Of a stretch of 64,000 nucleotides of DNA, positions 44,661 to 53,572 are shown in pieces (position 1 is the stretch's first letter; each line of letters begins with the position of its first letter). The position numbers and the translations under genes were made by a program. The stretch lies in NCBI RefSeq assembly GCF_001042985.1, contig NZ_JYKY01000013.1, forward strand, positions 1-64,000, given 5' to 3'. A model generated the notes under the pieces. That model was not told the origin of the DNA. It was given only the letters and a program-made list of their open reading frames with translations, and did not search any database. The DNA is from Pseudomonas lundensis. GTDB lineage: Bacteria > Pseudomonadota > Gammaproteobacteria > Pseudomonadales > Pseudomonadaceae.

Positions 44661-46100
44661 ATGTTCGGTTTGGAGGCTTTAGATCTCGCCCGAATTCAGT
44701 TTGCGTTTACCGTATCGTTTCACATTATTTTCCCCGCCATTACCATCGGTCTCGCCAGTTATCTGATGGTGCTCGAAGGCATGTGGCTGAAAACCCGTGA
44801 CGACACGTACCGCGATCTGTATCACTTTTGGTCGAAGATTTTCGCTGTCAACTTTGGTATGGGCGTGGTTTCCGGTCTGGTCATGGCGTATCAGTTCGGC
44901 ACGAACTGGTCGCAGTTTTCCGACTTTGCGGGGTCTGTCACCGGGCCGCTGCTGACGTACGAAGTGCTCACGGCCTTCTTCCTTGAAGCGGGCTTTCTGG
45001 GCGTCATGCTCTTTGGCTGGAACCGCGTGGGTCGCGGCATGCACTTCTTCTCGACCGCGTTGGTGGCCCTCGGGACACTGGTTTCGACCTTCTGGATTCT
45101 GGCCTCCAACAGCTGGATGCAAACGCCGCAGGGTTACGAAATCATCGACGGCCGCGTGATCCCGGTTGACTGGCTGGCGGTCATTTTCAACCCGTCGTTC
45201 CCGTACCGTCTGGCGCACATGGCCACCGCAGCCTTTGTGGCGACGGCGTTCTTTGTCGGGGCCTCAGCGGCCTGGCACCTGTTGCGCGGCCGTAATACAC
45301 CGGCCATTCGCCGGATGTTCTCCATGGCCATGTGGATGGCGCTGGTGGTTGCACCGGTTCAAGCCCTGATCGGCGATGCCCATGGCTTGAATACCCTGGA
45401 GTATCAACCCGTGAAGATCGCGGCGATTGAAGGTCACTGGGAAAACAAACCCGGTGAGCCAACTCCGCTGATTCTGTTCGGCATCCCGAACATGAAAACC
45501 GAAACCACCGATTACAAGATCGAAGTGCCGTACCTGGGCAGCCTGATCCTCACGCACAGCCTGGATAAACAGATCCCGGCCATGAAGGATTACCCGGCCG
45601 CTGACCGTCCGAACTCGACCATTGTGTTCTTCACCTTCCGCATCATGGTTGCGTTGGGGATGATCATGATCTTCATCGGTCTGTGGAGTGTCTGGTTGCG
45701 CAAGCGCGGCACGCTGTACGAAAACCGCTGGTTCCTGCGTCTGGTGTTGTGGATGGGGCCGTCCGGTCTGATCGCGATCCTGGCAGGCTGGTTCACCACG
45801 GAAGTGGGTCGTCAGCCGTGGGTGGTTTACGGGCTGATGCGCACCGCCGATGCGTCGTCCAATCACAGTGTCACGCAGATGAGCATCACCCTGATCATGT
45901 TCGTGCTGGTCTACTTCTCACTGTTCGGGGTAGGGCTGGGTTACATGATGCGTCTGGTGCGCAAAGGCCCGGTGACTCACGAAGGCGACGAACACCCGTC
46001 CGGTGGTCCAGGTCAGCAACGCACGCCTGCCCGTCCTTTGTCTGCTGCCCATGAAGGCACAGAAGAAGGTCACAGCGACAGCCTGAACAAGGGGAATTGA
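44661..46100 (+). CDS. cioA: Cyanide-insensitive terminal oxidase subunit I
   Basis: 479-residue CydA-family quinol oxidase subunit. Nine membrane helices begin at ALDLARIQFAFTVSFHIIFPA, with the early His as haem ligand. The signature GRQPW (TTEVGRQPWVVYGLMRT) marks CydA-type oxidases. The Q-loop is short, as in CIO/CydA2. The enzyme oxidises ubiquinol with oxygen and tolerates cyanide. ATG 44661 has GAGGAAAG upstream. cioB follows after 3 bp. Confidence 0.94.
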   Translation: MFGLEALDLARIQFAFTVSFHIIFPAITIGLASYLMVLEGMWLKTRDDTYRDLYHFWSKIFAVNFGMGVVSGLVMAYQFGTNWSQFSDFAGSVTGPLLTYEVLTAFFLEAGFLGVMLFGWNRVGRGMHFFSTALVALGTLVSTFWILASNSWMQTPQGYEIIDGRVIPVDWLAVIFNPSFPYRLAHMATAAFVATAFFVGASAAWHLLRGRNTPAIRRMFSMAMWMALVVAPVQALIGDAHGLNTLEYQPVKIAAIEGHWENKPGEPTPLILFGIPNMKTETTDYKIEVPYLGSLILTHSLDKQIPAMKDYPAADRPNSTIVFFTFRIMVALGMIMIFIGLWSVWLRKRGTLYENRWFLRLVLWMGPSGLIAILAGWFTTEVGRQPWVVYGLMRTADASSNHSVTQMSITLIMFVLVYFSLFGVGLGYMMRLVRKGPVTHEGDEHPSGGPGQQRTPARPLSAAHEGTEEGHSDSLNKGN

Positions 46101-46103
46101 GTC

Positions 46104-47111
46104 ATGGGTATTGATCTGCCACTTATCTGGGCAATCATCATCATCTTCGGGATCATGATGTATGTGGTCATGGATGGCTTCGACCTCGGGATCGGCATCC
46201 TCTTCCCGTTCATCAAGGGCGAGAAAGACCGCGATGTGATGATGAACACGGTCGCGCCCGTATGGGACGGTAACGAAACCTGGCTGGTACTGGGCGGGGC
46301 CGCGTTGTATGGCGCCTTCCCGCTGGCGTACTCGGTGGTGTTGTCGGCGCTGTACCTGCCACTCATATTCATGCTCATCGGCCTGATCTTTCGCGGCGTG
46401 GCCTTCGAGTTCCGCTTTAAGGCTCGCGCCGAGAAGCGCCACATTTGGGACAAGGCGTTCATCGGAGGCTCGATTGCGGCGACGTTCTTCCAGGGTGTCG
46501 CGCTGGGTGCGTTCATTGATGGCATCCCGGTGGTCAATCGTCAGTACGCTGGCGGCGGACTGGACTGGCTCTCGCCGTTCACCGTGTTCTGCGGGATTGC
46601 ACTGATCGTGGCGTATGCCTTGCTCGGTTGCACCTGGCTGATCATGAAAACCGAAGGCCACCTGCAAGAGCGCATGCACAAGCTGGGTCGCCCTCTGGCA
46701 TTGGCGGTATTGGTCCTGATGGGCGTGGTGAGCCTGTGGACACCGCTGGCGCATTCCGACATCGCGGCGCGCTGGTTCACGTTGCCTAATTTGTTCTGGT
46801 TCCTGCCCGTACCGATTCTGGTACTGGTGACCCTGTACGCATTGCTCAAAGCGATCGCCCGTAATGCCCACTACACCCCGTTCCTGTTGACCCTGGTGCT
46901 GATTTTCCTGGGTTACAGCGGGCTGGGTATCAGCCTGTGGCCAAACATCGTCCCGCCTGCGATTTCGATCTGGGATGCAGCGGCGCCGCCGCAAAGTCAG
47001 GGTTTTATGCTGGTCGGAACCCTGTTCATCATTCCGTTTATTCTGGGTTACACCTACTGGAGCTACTACGTGTTCCGCGGCAAGGTGACCCACGAAGACG
47101 GTTACCACTAG
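46104..47111 (+). CDS. cioB: Cyanide-insensitive terminal oxidase subunit II
   Basis: 335-residue CydB-family subunit with eight membrane helices; landmarks are MYVVMDGFDLGIGILFPF and VWDGNETWLVLGG. It supports quinol oxidase assembly with CioA. It starts 3 bp after the cioA stop, in the same operon, with GGGGAATTG as ribosome region. Confidence 0.94.
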   Translation: MGIDLPLIWAIIIIFGIMMYVVMDGFDLGIGILFPFIKGEKDRDVMMNTVAPVWDGNETWLVLGGAALYGAFPLAYSVVLSALYLPLIFMLIGLIFRGVAFEFRFKARAEKRHIWDKAFIGGSIAATFFQGVALGAFIDGIPVVNRQYAGGGLDWLSPFTVFCGIALIVAYALLGCTWLIMKTEGHLQERMHKLGRPLALAVLVLMGVVSLWTPLAHSDIAARWFTLPNLFWFLPVPILVLVTLYALLKAIARNAHYTPFLLTLVLIFLGYSGLGISLWPNIVPPAISIWDAAAPPQSQGFMLVGTLFIIPFILGYTYWSYYVFRGKVTHEDGYH

Positions 47112-47169
47112 TCGCATGGGCCGCTGCGGCCTGCGGGTCGCAGCCATTGCCTGCAGAGGAGTGCTGAAC

Positions 47170-47337
47170 ATGGCTGGAAAAGATTATCTGAACGACGTGC
47201 AAGAGTGCGAGAAGAAGCCGCTGTGGCAGCGCATTGGCTGGTTGCTGGTGATCTGGACCGCCAGTGTGGCGAGCCTGGCGGTGTTTGCCATGCTGGTACG
47301 CCTGTTTATGTCGGCGGCCGGGATGAAAAGCCACTGA
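47170..47337 (+). CDS. DUF2474-type small membrane subunit of the CIO oxidase
   Basis: 55-residue protein with one membrane helix (IGWLLVIWTASVASLAVFAMLVRLFM), basic flanks and a short polar N-terminus. Small CydX-like proteins stabilise bd oxidases, and DUF2474 proteins are usually found after cioAB. ATG 47170 has GAGGAG eight bases upstream; longer upstream frame rejected. Confidence 0.8.
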   Translation: MAGKDYLNDVQECEKKPLWQRIGWLLVIWTASVASLAVFAMLVRLFMSAAGMKSH

Positions 47338-47360
47338 CTTCCCATCCCGTTGCCTTGCAG

Positions 47361-47400
47361 CACAGATAAAAAAACCGCCTCGGCGGGTTTTTTATCTGTG
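47361..47400. terminator. Bidirectional terminator after the cio operon
   Basis: A near-perfect 19-bp inverted repeat (CACAGATAAAAAAACCGCC / GGCGGGTTTTTTATCTGTG) lies between convergent genes, with A- and T-runs that give a U-tract in either direction. Confidence 0.92.
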
Positions 47401-47442
47401 CACACGCCTTGCCATAGCCGCAGTCCGTGAACGCAGGACGCT

Positions 47443-48567
47443 TTATTTGCGCGCTTTGAGAATGACGAACTTGGGCGTCGCGGCCACTTGTTCGACACCC
47501 CGAAACAGTTTCGCCAATTTGCTGTGGTAGCCCAAATGGCGATTGCCGACGATGTACAGCGCCCCTCCCACCACCAGTGCATCGCGGGCCTGATTGAACA
47601 TGCGCCATGCCAGAAAGTCGCCCACGACCTGCTGTTGATGGAACGGTGGATTACACAGCACCACGTCCAGTGATTGCGGCGCCTGGCCTGCCAGTCCGTC
47701 ATCAGCCCGCACGACAACCTCGCGATCACCCAATGCCGCCTGCCAGTTTTCACGTGCCGACTGCACCGCCATAAACGATTCATCGACCAAGGTGTAATGC
47801 GCATCCGGGTTACTCAGCGCACTGACAATCGCCAGAACGCCATTGCCACACCCAAGATCCGCCACCCGCGCCGCCCCCAGATTGTTGGGCAGGTGCGGCA
47901 GAAACGCCCGCGTGCCGATATCCAGGCCCTCGCGGCAGAAGACGTTGGCGTGGTTGATTAACTCGATGGCGGGCTCATCCAGCCGGTAGCGGGTCGGATA
48001 AGGTGAGGTGAAAGGGCCTTTGTCTTCCACCGTTGCGCTCAGCAGTCGTGCTTTTTTCACGGCCAGCGAGGCCTGTACCGGGCCGATGTATCGCTCCAAC
48101 AGATCACCGGCCGCGCGGGGCAAGTGTTTGATCATGGCGCCCGCAATCACCTGGGCGCCCGGCGCCAGTTGGCCTTGCAAACGGATCAGTTGCTCTTCAA
48201 GCAATGCCAGGGTTTTTGGCACTTTGACCAACACACAATCGAACGGCCCTATCAGTGGCTGGCTCGCCGTGATGACGGTCACTGCATCGAATGCAAACTG
48301 GTTACGGGTGAGGTTTTTTTCCAGTGCCTGAATGGCCAGGAACGAGTCACTGCTGCTGGTGACGTGCATTGAGTCGACCAGGCTGATAGCCAGCGCACCA
48401 AAACTGTCATTGAGCACCAGGACACGGCTGCCTTTGGGCAGATTCTGTTCAGCCAGGTGATTGAGTAAATATTCGTCCGCAGCATCGAAGGCCTGAAGCG
48501 GCTCATTCTGTTGTTCAGGCTGGCGGATCAAGTGGAGTTGAGCGAACGGGGTGTCGAGCACAGGCAT
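47443..48567 (-). CDS. rlmG: 23S rRNA m2G1835 methyltransferase RlmG
   Basis: 374-residue methyltransferase with the two-domain RlmG/RsmC layout: an inactive N-terminal Rossmann domain (GSRVLVLNDSFGALAISL) and an active C-terminal one with VADLGCGNGVLAI and the catalytic NPPFH. It modifies N2 of a guanine in 23S rRNA; RlmG is preferred to RsmC by length and N-terminus. ATG 48567 (MPVLDTPFAQL) is chosen; the longer frame to 48615 looks non-native. Confidence 0.85.
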   Translation of the reverse strand: MPVLDTPFAQLHLIRQPEQQNEPLQAFDAADEYLLNHLAEQNLPKGSRVLVLNDSFGALAISLVDSMHVTSSSDSFLAIQALEKNLTRNQFAFDAVTVITASQPLIGPFDCVLVKVPKTLALLEEQLIRLQGQLAPGAQVIAGAMIKHLPRAAGDLLERYIGPVQASLAVKKARLLSATVEDKGPFTSPYPTRYRLDEPAIELINHANVFCREGLDIGTRAFLPHLPNNLGAARVADLGCGNGVLAIVSALSNPDAHYTLVDESFMAVQSARENWQAALGDREVVVRADDGLAGQAPQSLDVVLCNPPFHQQQVVGDFLAWRMFNQARDALVVGGALYIVGNRHLGYHSKLAKLFRGVEQVAATPKFVILKARK

Positions 48568-48733
48568 TTGAACAAACTCTGGGGAATCGACAGCGGGTCT
48601 GTGCCTTGAGGGCAAGAATCAACACTGGCGTCCGTGGGGTTTACAGGTGTGCGCGATTTTACTTTTTTTTGCAGGGGATTACCTGATGCGTTTATCAGGT
48701 GAAGGGATGGATGTGAGCCACTCTGGCGTTTGG

Positions 48734-49447
48734 CTATAACAAGCCCGATTTGGTCGCGATGACCACGGCTGACGTTTTATTGTTCGCGCCCATTTTGCGG
48801 ATGGCACTGCTGATATGGAAATTCACGGTGCGCGTGGTCAGGCTCAGGATCATGCTTATGTCAAACGCGGTTTTCCCTTCCGCCGTCCACTTCAGTACTT
48901 CCGCCTCACGGGCCGAAAGCCGCGTGGTCGGGGCGGACTCAACATGCCGCGGAAAGTACCGCGAAGTCATGGACGTGTGCAGTTGATTGCACAGCCATAG
49001 GACATTTGCGGCCTTCTCGGAAAATTCGCGTTCCGTGAGCGGGCCGTTAGATCTGGCCAGGCTCAAAATGCTCACAACGCCTTTGGTGTCATGTACCGAT
49101 TGAGACCACCCATGGTTCAACCCGTGCGCTTGCGTACCTTCCCATATCTCGGGAGTTTCACTAAATACGGTTTGGTCCCAGATGATGGGTGAGATGGACA
49201 GCTGGCAATGGATGACAATGGGGTTAGTTTGTACATAGTGATTTTTTTCGTAATGCTCTATAAATCCTTTTGGATAGTTTGTTAATAATTTGCTATGCGT
49301 TAGGATGTTTCCGAAGCGAGGAATTAATCGGAACAGAAAATATTCAAAACCATAGGCTTCTATTTTTTTGAGTGTGTATTCGGTCAGCTGACTTTCAGTT
49401 TGGTTTGTAGCACACTGATTTTCATAGATTATTTGTTGAGTTTTCAT
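48734..49447 (-). CDS. LuxR-family regulator with autoinducer-binding domain (solo)
   Basis: 237-residue regulator: an autoinducer-binding domain (about residues 15-155; LLTNYPKGFIEHYEKNHYV, PIIWD) and a C-terminal LuxR helix-turn-helix (LSAREAEVLKWTAEGKTAFDISMIL, VNFHISSAIRKMGANN). No luxI synthase is nearby. The normally invariant Asp-Pro of the ligand pocket reads Asn-Pro (TNPIVIH) and the pocket Trp of the NYPxxW segment is Phe, so ligand choice may differ. ATG 49447 has AAGGGA seven bases upstream; the ATG at 49498 has none. It is more AT-rich than its neighbours. Confidence 0.85.
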   Translation of the reverse strand: MKTQQIIYENQCATNQTESQLTEYTLKKIEAYGFEYFLFRLIPRFGNILTHSKLLTNYPKGFIEHYEKNHYVQTNPIVIHCQLSISPIIWDQTVFSETPEIWEGTQAHGLNHGWSQSVHDTKGVVSILSLARSNGPLTEREFSEKAANVLWLCNQLHTSMTSRYFPRHVESAPTTRLSAREAEVLKWTAEGKTAFDISMILSLTTRTVNFHISSAIRKMGANNKTSAVVIATKSGLL

Positions 49448-49847
49448 GAGGAGATCCCTTGCCCCTAAAATATGATCCAATTTACATAACGTCTTCATAG
49501 TAGTTGAGGTTTGTAGGAAAGTTCAAAGCGGTTTGTCTTGTTTTAACATAAGTTGAGTGAATGAAAATTAGTGTAAAAGCACGAAAATCGATATTCGATA
49601 TCTTGTGTGGGTGATGCTCGATATTTAAAGTTTTGATTTTTTTGTTAATTTTTTGACGTCATTAATAAGTGCTCACCGTGTCATACGCTATTGCTTCACT
49701 AACATGACCGTTACGTGTATCACGCAATGTTTAAAATGTTTATTTAAAGCGCGTTTTAGATGATGGCAAAATAATGCCATCACAAATCGTCGGTGTTTCT
49801 CATGGGGCGTTTGCGCGACACTAGGGCACTAGCCAATGGAGTGCACC
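49448..49847. promoter_or_regulatory. AT-rich 400-bp divergent intergenic region
   Basis: No gene is seen. The region separates the LuxR solo from fpr and is unusually AT-rich. CGATAT occurs at 49589, 49596 and 49619, the first two as a close pair. Promoters for both genes should lie here. Confidence 0.45.
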
Positions 49848-50624
49848 ATGACTGCCAGCGCAGAAAAATTCACCCGTCAGACCCTGCTTGATGTTCGTCC
49901 TATGACCCCGAGCCTTTTCACCCTGCGTACCACGCGGGACAAGGGCTTTCGTTTCACGGCAGGCCAGTTTGCCCGGCTGGGCGTGACCAAAGCCGACGGC
50001 AGTACGGTCTGGCGCGCGTACTCGATGGTGTCGTCGCCCCATGATGACTTCCTCGAGTTTTTCTCCATTGTCGTACCGGGGGGGGAATTCACCAGCGAGC
50101 TGAGCCGTCTGCAAGTGGGTGATACGTTGCTGGTTGATCGGCAGGCGTTTGGGTACTTGACCTTGAATCGGTTTGTGGATGGCCGCGACTTATGGCTATT
50201 GGCAACCGGCACAGGGGTGGCGCCATTTTTATCGATTCTTCAGGACTTTGAAGTGTGGGAGAAGTTTGAGCGCGTCATTCTTGTTTACAGTGCGCGTGAA
50301 GAAAAAGAACTGGCTTATCAGCCGTTGATTCATCAGCTAATGCAGCGGGAGTATTTGGCTGAATATGCGCACAAGTTTATCTATGTGCCTGTTGTGACAC
50401 GTGAAAAAGTCGCGGGTGCATTGAATCAACGAATGACATCGCTTATTGAAAGTGGCGAGTTAGAGCGTGCTGCGGCTGTAGCGTTAACGGCTGAGCATTC
50501 ACGGGTGATGATATGCGGTAATCCTCAAATGATTGAGGATGTTCGCGCGCTATTAAAAAACAAAGCCATGCGGCTAAGTTTGACGCGCAAGCCGGGGCAG
50601 ATAGCGGTCGAGAACTATTGGTAA
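49848..50624 (+). CDS. fpr: Ferredoxin/flavodoxin-NADP+ reductase
   Basis: 258-residue FAD enzyme passing electrons between NADPH and ferredoxin or flavodoxin. FAD-binding RAYSMVSSP, NADP-binding LLATGTGVAPFLSIL, and a C-terminal VENYW, the bacterial class end near the isoalloxazine, are visible. It supports Fe-S repair and oxidative-stress defence. ATG 49848 follows ATGGAG. A terminator follows. Confidence 0.93.
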   Translation: MTASAEKFTRQTLLDVRPMTPSLFTLRTTRDKGFRFTAGQFARLGVTKADGSTVWRAYSMVSSPHDDFLEFFSIVVPGGEFTSELSRLQVGDTLLVDRQAFGYLTLNRFVDGRDLWLLATGTGVAPFLSILQDFEVWEKFERVILVYSAREEKELAYQPLIHQLMQREYLAEYAHKFIYVPVVTREKVAGALNQRMTSLIESGELERAAAVALTAEHSRVMICGNPQMIEDVRALLKNKAMRLSLTRKPGQIAVENYW

Positions 50625-50650
50625 GGCTGCCGCCTCAGTGACGCTCACAT

Positions 50651-50680
50651 AAAAACGGCGCCTGATGGCGCCGTTTTTTT
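50651..50680. terminator. Bidirectional terminator between fpr and mscL
   Basis: AAAAACGGCGCC / GGCGCCGTTTTTTT with a 4-base loop between convergent genes; U-tracts in both directions. Confidence 0.95.
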
Positions 50681-50690
50681 AACAGTCGGG

Positions 50691-51104
50691 TTAAGGCCGA
50701 TTGTTTTGTACCTTGAGCAAGTCGCGAATTTCGCCCAGCAACTCCTCTTCTTTTGTTGGCACCGGCGGTGCGCTTGGCGCGACAGCCTCTTCCCGCTTGA
50801 GGCGATTGATCGCCTTGACGCCCATAAAGATGGCAAACGCCACAATGATGAAATCGATCACGCTCTGGATGAATTTACCGTAGGCAAGCACGACGGCCGG
50901 GGCATCGCCCACGGCGGCTTTGAGCGTAATGGCCAGGTCACTGAAATCCACGCCACCGATCAACAAACCCAAAGGAGGCATGATCACATCGCCGACGAAG
51001 GATGAAACGATTTTGCCAAATGCCGCGCCGATGATAATACCGACGGCCATATCGACCACGTTCCCTTTGACCGCGAAGGCCTTGAACTCACTTATCACGC
51101 CCAT
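50691..51104 (-). CDS. mscL: Large-conductance mechanosensitive channel MscL
   Basis: 137 residues with the MscL pore helix ([20 protein letters not shown]), second helix ([16 protein letters not shown]) and the C-terminal amphipathic bundle ([18 protein letters not shown]). It opens under sudden osmotic downshift to release solutes. It starts [12 protein letters not shown], the usual N-terminus, with AAGGAA upstream. Confidence 0.96.
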   Translation of the reverse strand: MGVISEFKAFAVKGNVVDMAVGIIIGAAFGKIVSSFVGDVIMPPLGLLIGGVDFSDLAITLKAAVGDAPAVVLAYGKFIQSVIDFIIVAFAIFMGVKAINRLKREEAVAPSAPPVPTKEEELLGEIRDLLKVQNNRP

Positions 51105-51389
51105 AGGTTATTCCTTGTTACAGATGAGGTTGGTTAACGCAGTGTAAATCAGCCTTGGGGATCTTGCCCGATTGGCTGTTTGCCGCTACGCGTTTGTTAT
51201 CGACCGGCCAGTACGTCATAAGTTTTCAACTACTCGTCAGCGCCCGCCAAATACGCGACTCGGAGGTGCAACTCCAGACTTTTTTCTTAATGGGTTGCTT
51301 GAGACCTTTCTATTTAGAATTTGCCCCGCCGACCTCTAGCCTTTGCTCAGTGCACGTTGATGCGCCCCCAATGATTAGAGGATCTACGC

Positions 51390-52931
51390 ATGACCACCTC
51401 CCTTGGCTTCGGACTGCTTTCACAGCGACGCGTGCTGTGTGTGTTGAGCGCCAGCCTACTGTCGGCTTCTGTCCATGCCGCCACCTTGACCCGCGATAAC
51501 GGCGCTGCCGTAGGCGATAACCAGAATTCGCAAACCGCCGGGGCTAACGGCCCGGTGCTGTTGCAAGATGTCCAACTGCTGCAAAAGCTGCAGCGTTTTG
51601 ATCGTGAGCGCATCCCTGAGCGGGTCGTACACGCCCGTGGTGCGGGGGCTCACGGTACGTTCACCGTGACCAACGACCTCAGCGATCTGACCAAAGCCAA
51701 AGTGTTTGCTGGCGGTGAAGTCACGCCGGTGTTTGTCCGTTTCTCGGCGGTGGTGCATGGCAACCACTCGCCCGAAACCTTGCGCGACCCACGCGGTTTT
51801 GCAACCAAGTTCTATACCGCAGACGGTAACTGGGACTTGGTCGGCAACAACTTCCCGACGTTCTTTATCCGTGATGCGATCAAGTTCCCGGACATGGTGC
51901 ATGCCTTCAAGCCTGACCCGCGCACCAACCTGGATGATGATTCCCGTCGTTTCGATTTCTTCTCCCATGTACCGGAAGCGACCCGTACCCTGACTGAGCT
52001 GTACTCCAACTCAGGCACGCCGGCCAGCTACCGTGAAATGGACGGTAACGGTGTCCACGCTTACAAACTGGTAAATGCCAAGGGCGACGTGCGGTATGTG
52101 AAGTTCCACTGGAAAAGCCTGCAAGGGCAGAAAAACCTTGATCCGAAACAGGTGACTGAGGTTCAGGGCAAAGACTACAGCCACATGAGCAATGATCTGG
52201 TCACCCACATCAAAAACGGCGACTTCCCCAAGTGGGACTTGTACGTGCAGGTGCTCAAGCCTGAAGACCTGAAATCCTTCGAGTTCGACCCGCTGGACGC
52301 CACCAAGATCTGGCCGAATGTGCCGGAGCGCAAAGTGGGTCAGATGGTCCTGAACCGTAATCCGGCCAACGTGTTCCAGGAAACCGAACAGGTTGCCATG
52401 GCGCCTGCCAACCTGGTGCCGGGTATCGAACCGTCGGAGGACCGTCTGCTGCAAGGCCGCGTCTTCTCCTACGCCGACACGCAAATGTACCGTTTGGGGG
52501 CCAACGCCCTGCAATTACCCATCAACGCTCCCCGTGTAGCCGTCAACAATGGCAACCAGGATGGCGCGATGAACCTCGGTCACACCACTACGGGTGTGAA
52601 CTACCAGCCGAGCCGCCTGGAACCGCGTCAAGAGCCGCAAACCGCGCGTTACAGCGAGATGGCCCTGTCGGGGACGACCCAGCAAGCGAAGATCGCGCGT
52701 GAGCAGAACTTCAAACAGGCGGGCGATCTGTACCGGTCATTCAGCAAGAAAGAACGTCAGGACCTGATTGACAGTTTCGGCGGCTCGCTGGCGACCACGG
52801 ACGATGAAAGCAAACACATCATCCTGTCCTTTCTCTATAAAGCGGACCCTGAGTACGGAACCGGTGTGACCCACGTCGCAAAAGGTGACCTGACCCGCGT
52901 CAAGGCACTGGCTGCCAAGTTGGTCGACTAA
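51390..52931 (+). CDS. katB: Catalase KatB, periplasmic
   Basis: 513-residue monofunctional haem catalase with a signal peptide (VLCVLSASLLSASVHA). The catalytic His (VVHARGAGAHG), Asn (LVGNNFPTFFIRD) and haem Tyr segment (FSYADTQMYRLG) are present. KatB in pseudomonads is induced by hydrogen peroxide through OxyR; I see no definite OxyR box. ATG 51390 has GAGGA upstream. The ankyrin gene follows 64 bp later. Confidence 0.94.
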   Translation: MTTSLGFGLLSQRRVLCVLSASLLSASVHAATLTRDNGAAVGDNQNSQTAGANGPVLLQDVQLLQKLQRFDRERIPERVVHARGAGAHGTFTVTNDLSDLTKAKVFAGGEVTPVFVRFSAVVHGNHSPETLRDPRGFATKFYTADGNWDLVGNNFPTFFIRDAIKFPDMVHAFKPDPRTNLDDDSRRFDFFSHVPEATRTLTELYSNSGTPASYREMDGNGVHAYKLVNAKGDVRYVKFHWKSLQGQKNLDPKQVTEVQGKDYSHMSNDLVTHIKNGDFPKWDLYVQVLKPEDLKSFEFDPLDATKIWPNVPERKVGQMVLNRNPANVFQETEQVAMAPANLVPGIEPSEDRLLQGRVFSYADTQMYRLGANALQLPINAPRVAVNNGNQDGAMNLGHTTTGVNYQPSRLEPRQEPQTARYSEMALSGTTQQAKIAREQNFKQAGDLYRSFSKKERQDLIDSFGGSLATTDDESKHIILSFLYKADPEYGTGVTHVAKGDLTRVKALAAKLVD

Positions 52932-52995
52932 TACGCCCCCCCCTGTAATCGCTGCTGGGCAGTGGTTGCAGGGTTTACCTCCGGGAGGTCGCACC

Positions 52996-53526
52996 ATGCG
53001 TTTTTTTATACCGTTCGCCGTGCTGTTTATCAGTGTCTGCGCTCAGGCCGATGAGCCGGACATGCGCGTGCAGCTTCAGGATTACTACTTCGACGCTGCC
53101 CGCCGAGGCGATGTGGCCATGCTCGACACCTTCATTGAGTCGGGGTACGCCCTCGACACTCAGGACAGCAAAGGCTACAGCGCGTTGATTCTGGCGGCGT
53201 ATCACGGCCAGGCCGACGCGGTCGAGCGTTTACTGGCCGCCGGGGCCAATGCCTGCGTGCAGGATAAACGCGGTAATACCGCCTTGATGGGCGCTATTTT
53301 CAAAGGTGAGCTCAAGATTGCCCGCCGGTTGCTGGCCACCGAGTGCAACCCGGACCAGCGTAACCAGGCAGGCCAGACTGCCGCCATGTACGCGGGGCTG
53401 TTTAAGCGTGTTGAGTTGCTTAACGAACTGACCCGCCACGGCGCGGACCTGAATGCCGAAGATCCGTTGGGTAACAGTGCCGCCCGGCTGGCCAAGGGTG
53501 AAATCCGCATGCCGGTGGCGCGCTGA
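52996..53526 (+). CDS. ankB: Ankyrin-repeat protein AnkB, periplasmic
   Basis: 176-residue exported protein (signal peptide MRFFIPFAVLFISVCAQA) with about four ankyrin repeats (GYSALILAAYHGQADAVERLL, GNTALMGAIFKGELKIARRLL). In P. aeruginosa AnkB, encoded next to katB, is needed for full KatB activity, and the same arrangement is kept here. ATG 52996 has GGGAGG upstream. Confidence 0.93.
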   Translation: MRFFIPFAVLFISVCAQADEPDMRVQLQDYYFDAARRGDVAMLDTFIESGYALDTQDSKGYSALILAAYHGQADAVERLLAAGANACVQDKRGNTALMGAIFKGELKIARRLLATECNPDQRNQAGQTAAMYAGLFKRVELLNELTRHGADLNAEDPLGNSAARLAKGEIRMPVAR

Positions 53527-53572
53527 TTTAGGCCGAGTGGGCTATCATCGCGTTTTTTTCCGTGGAGTTCAG

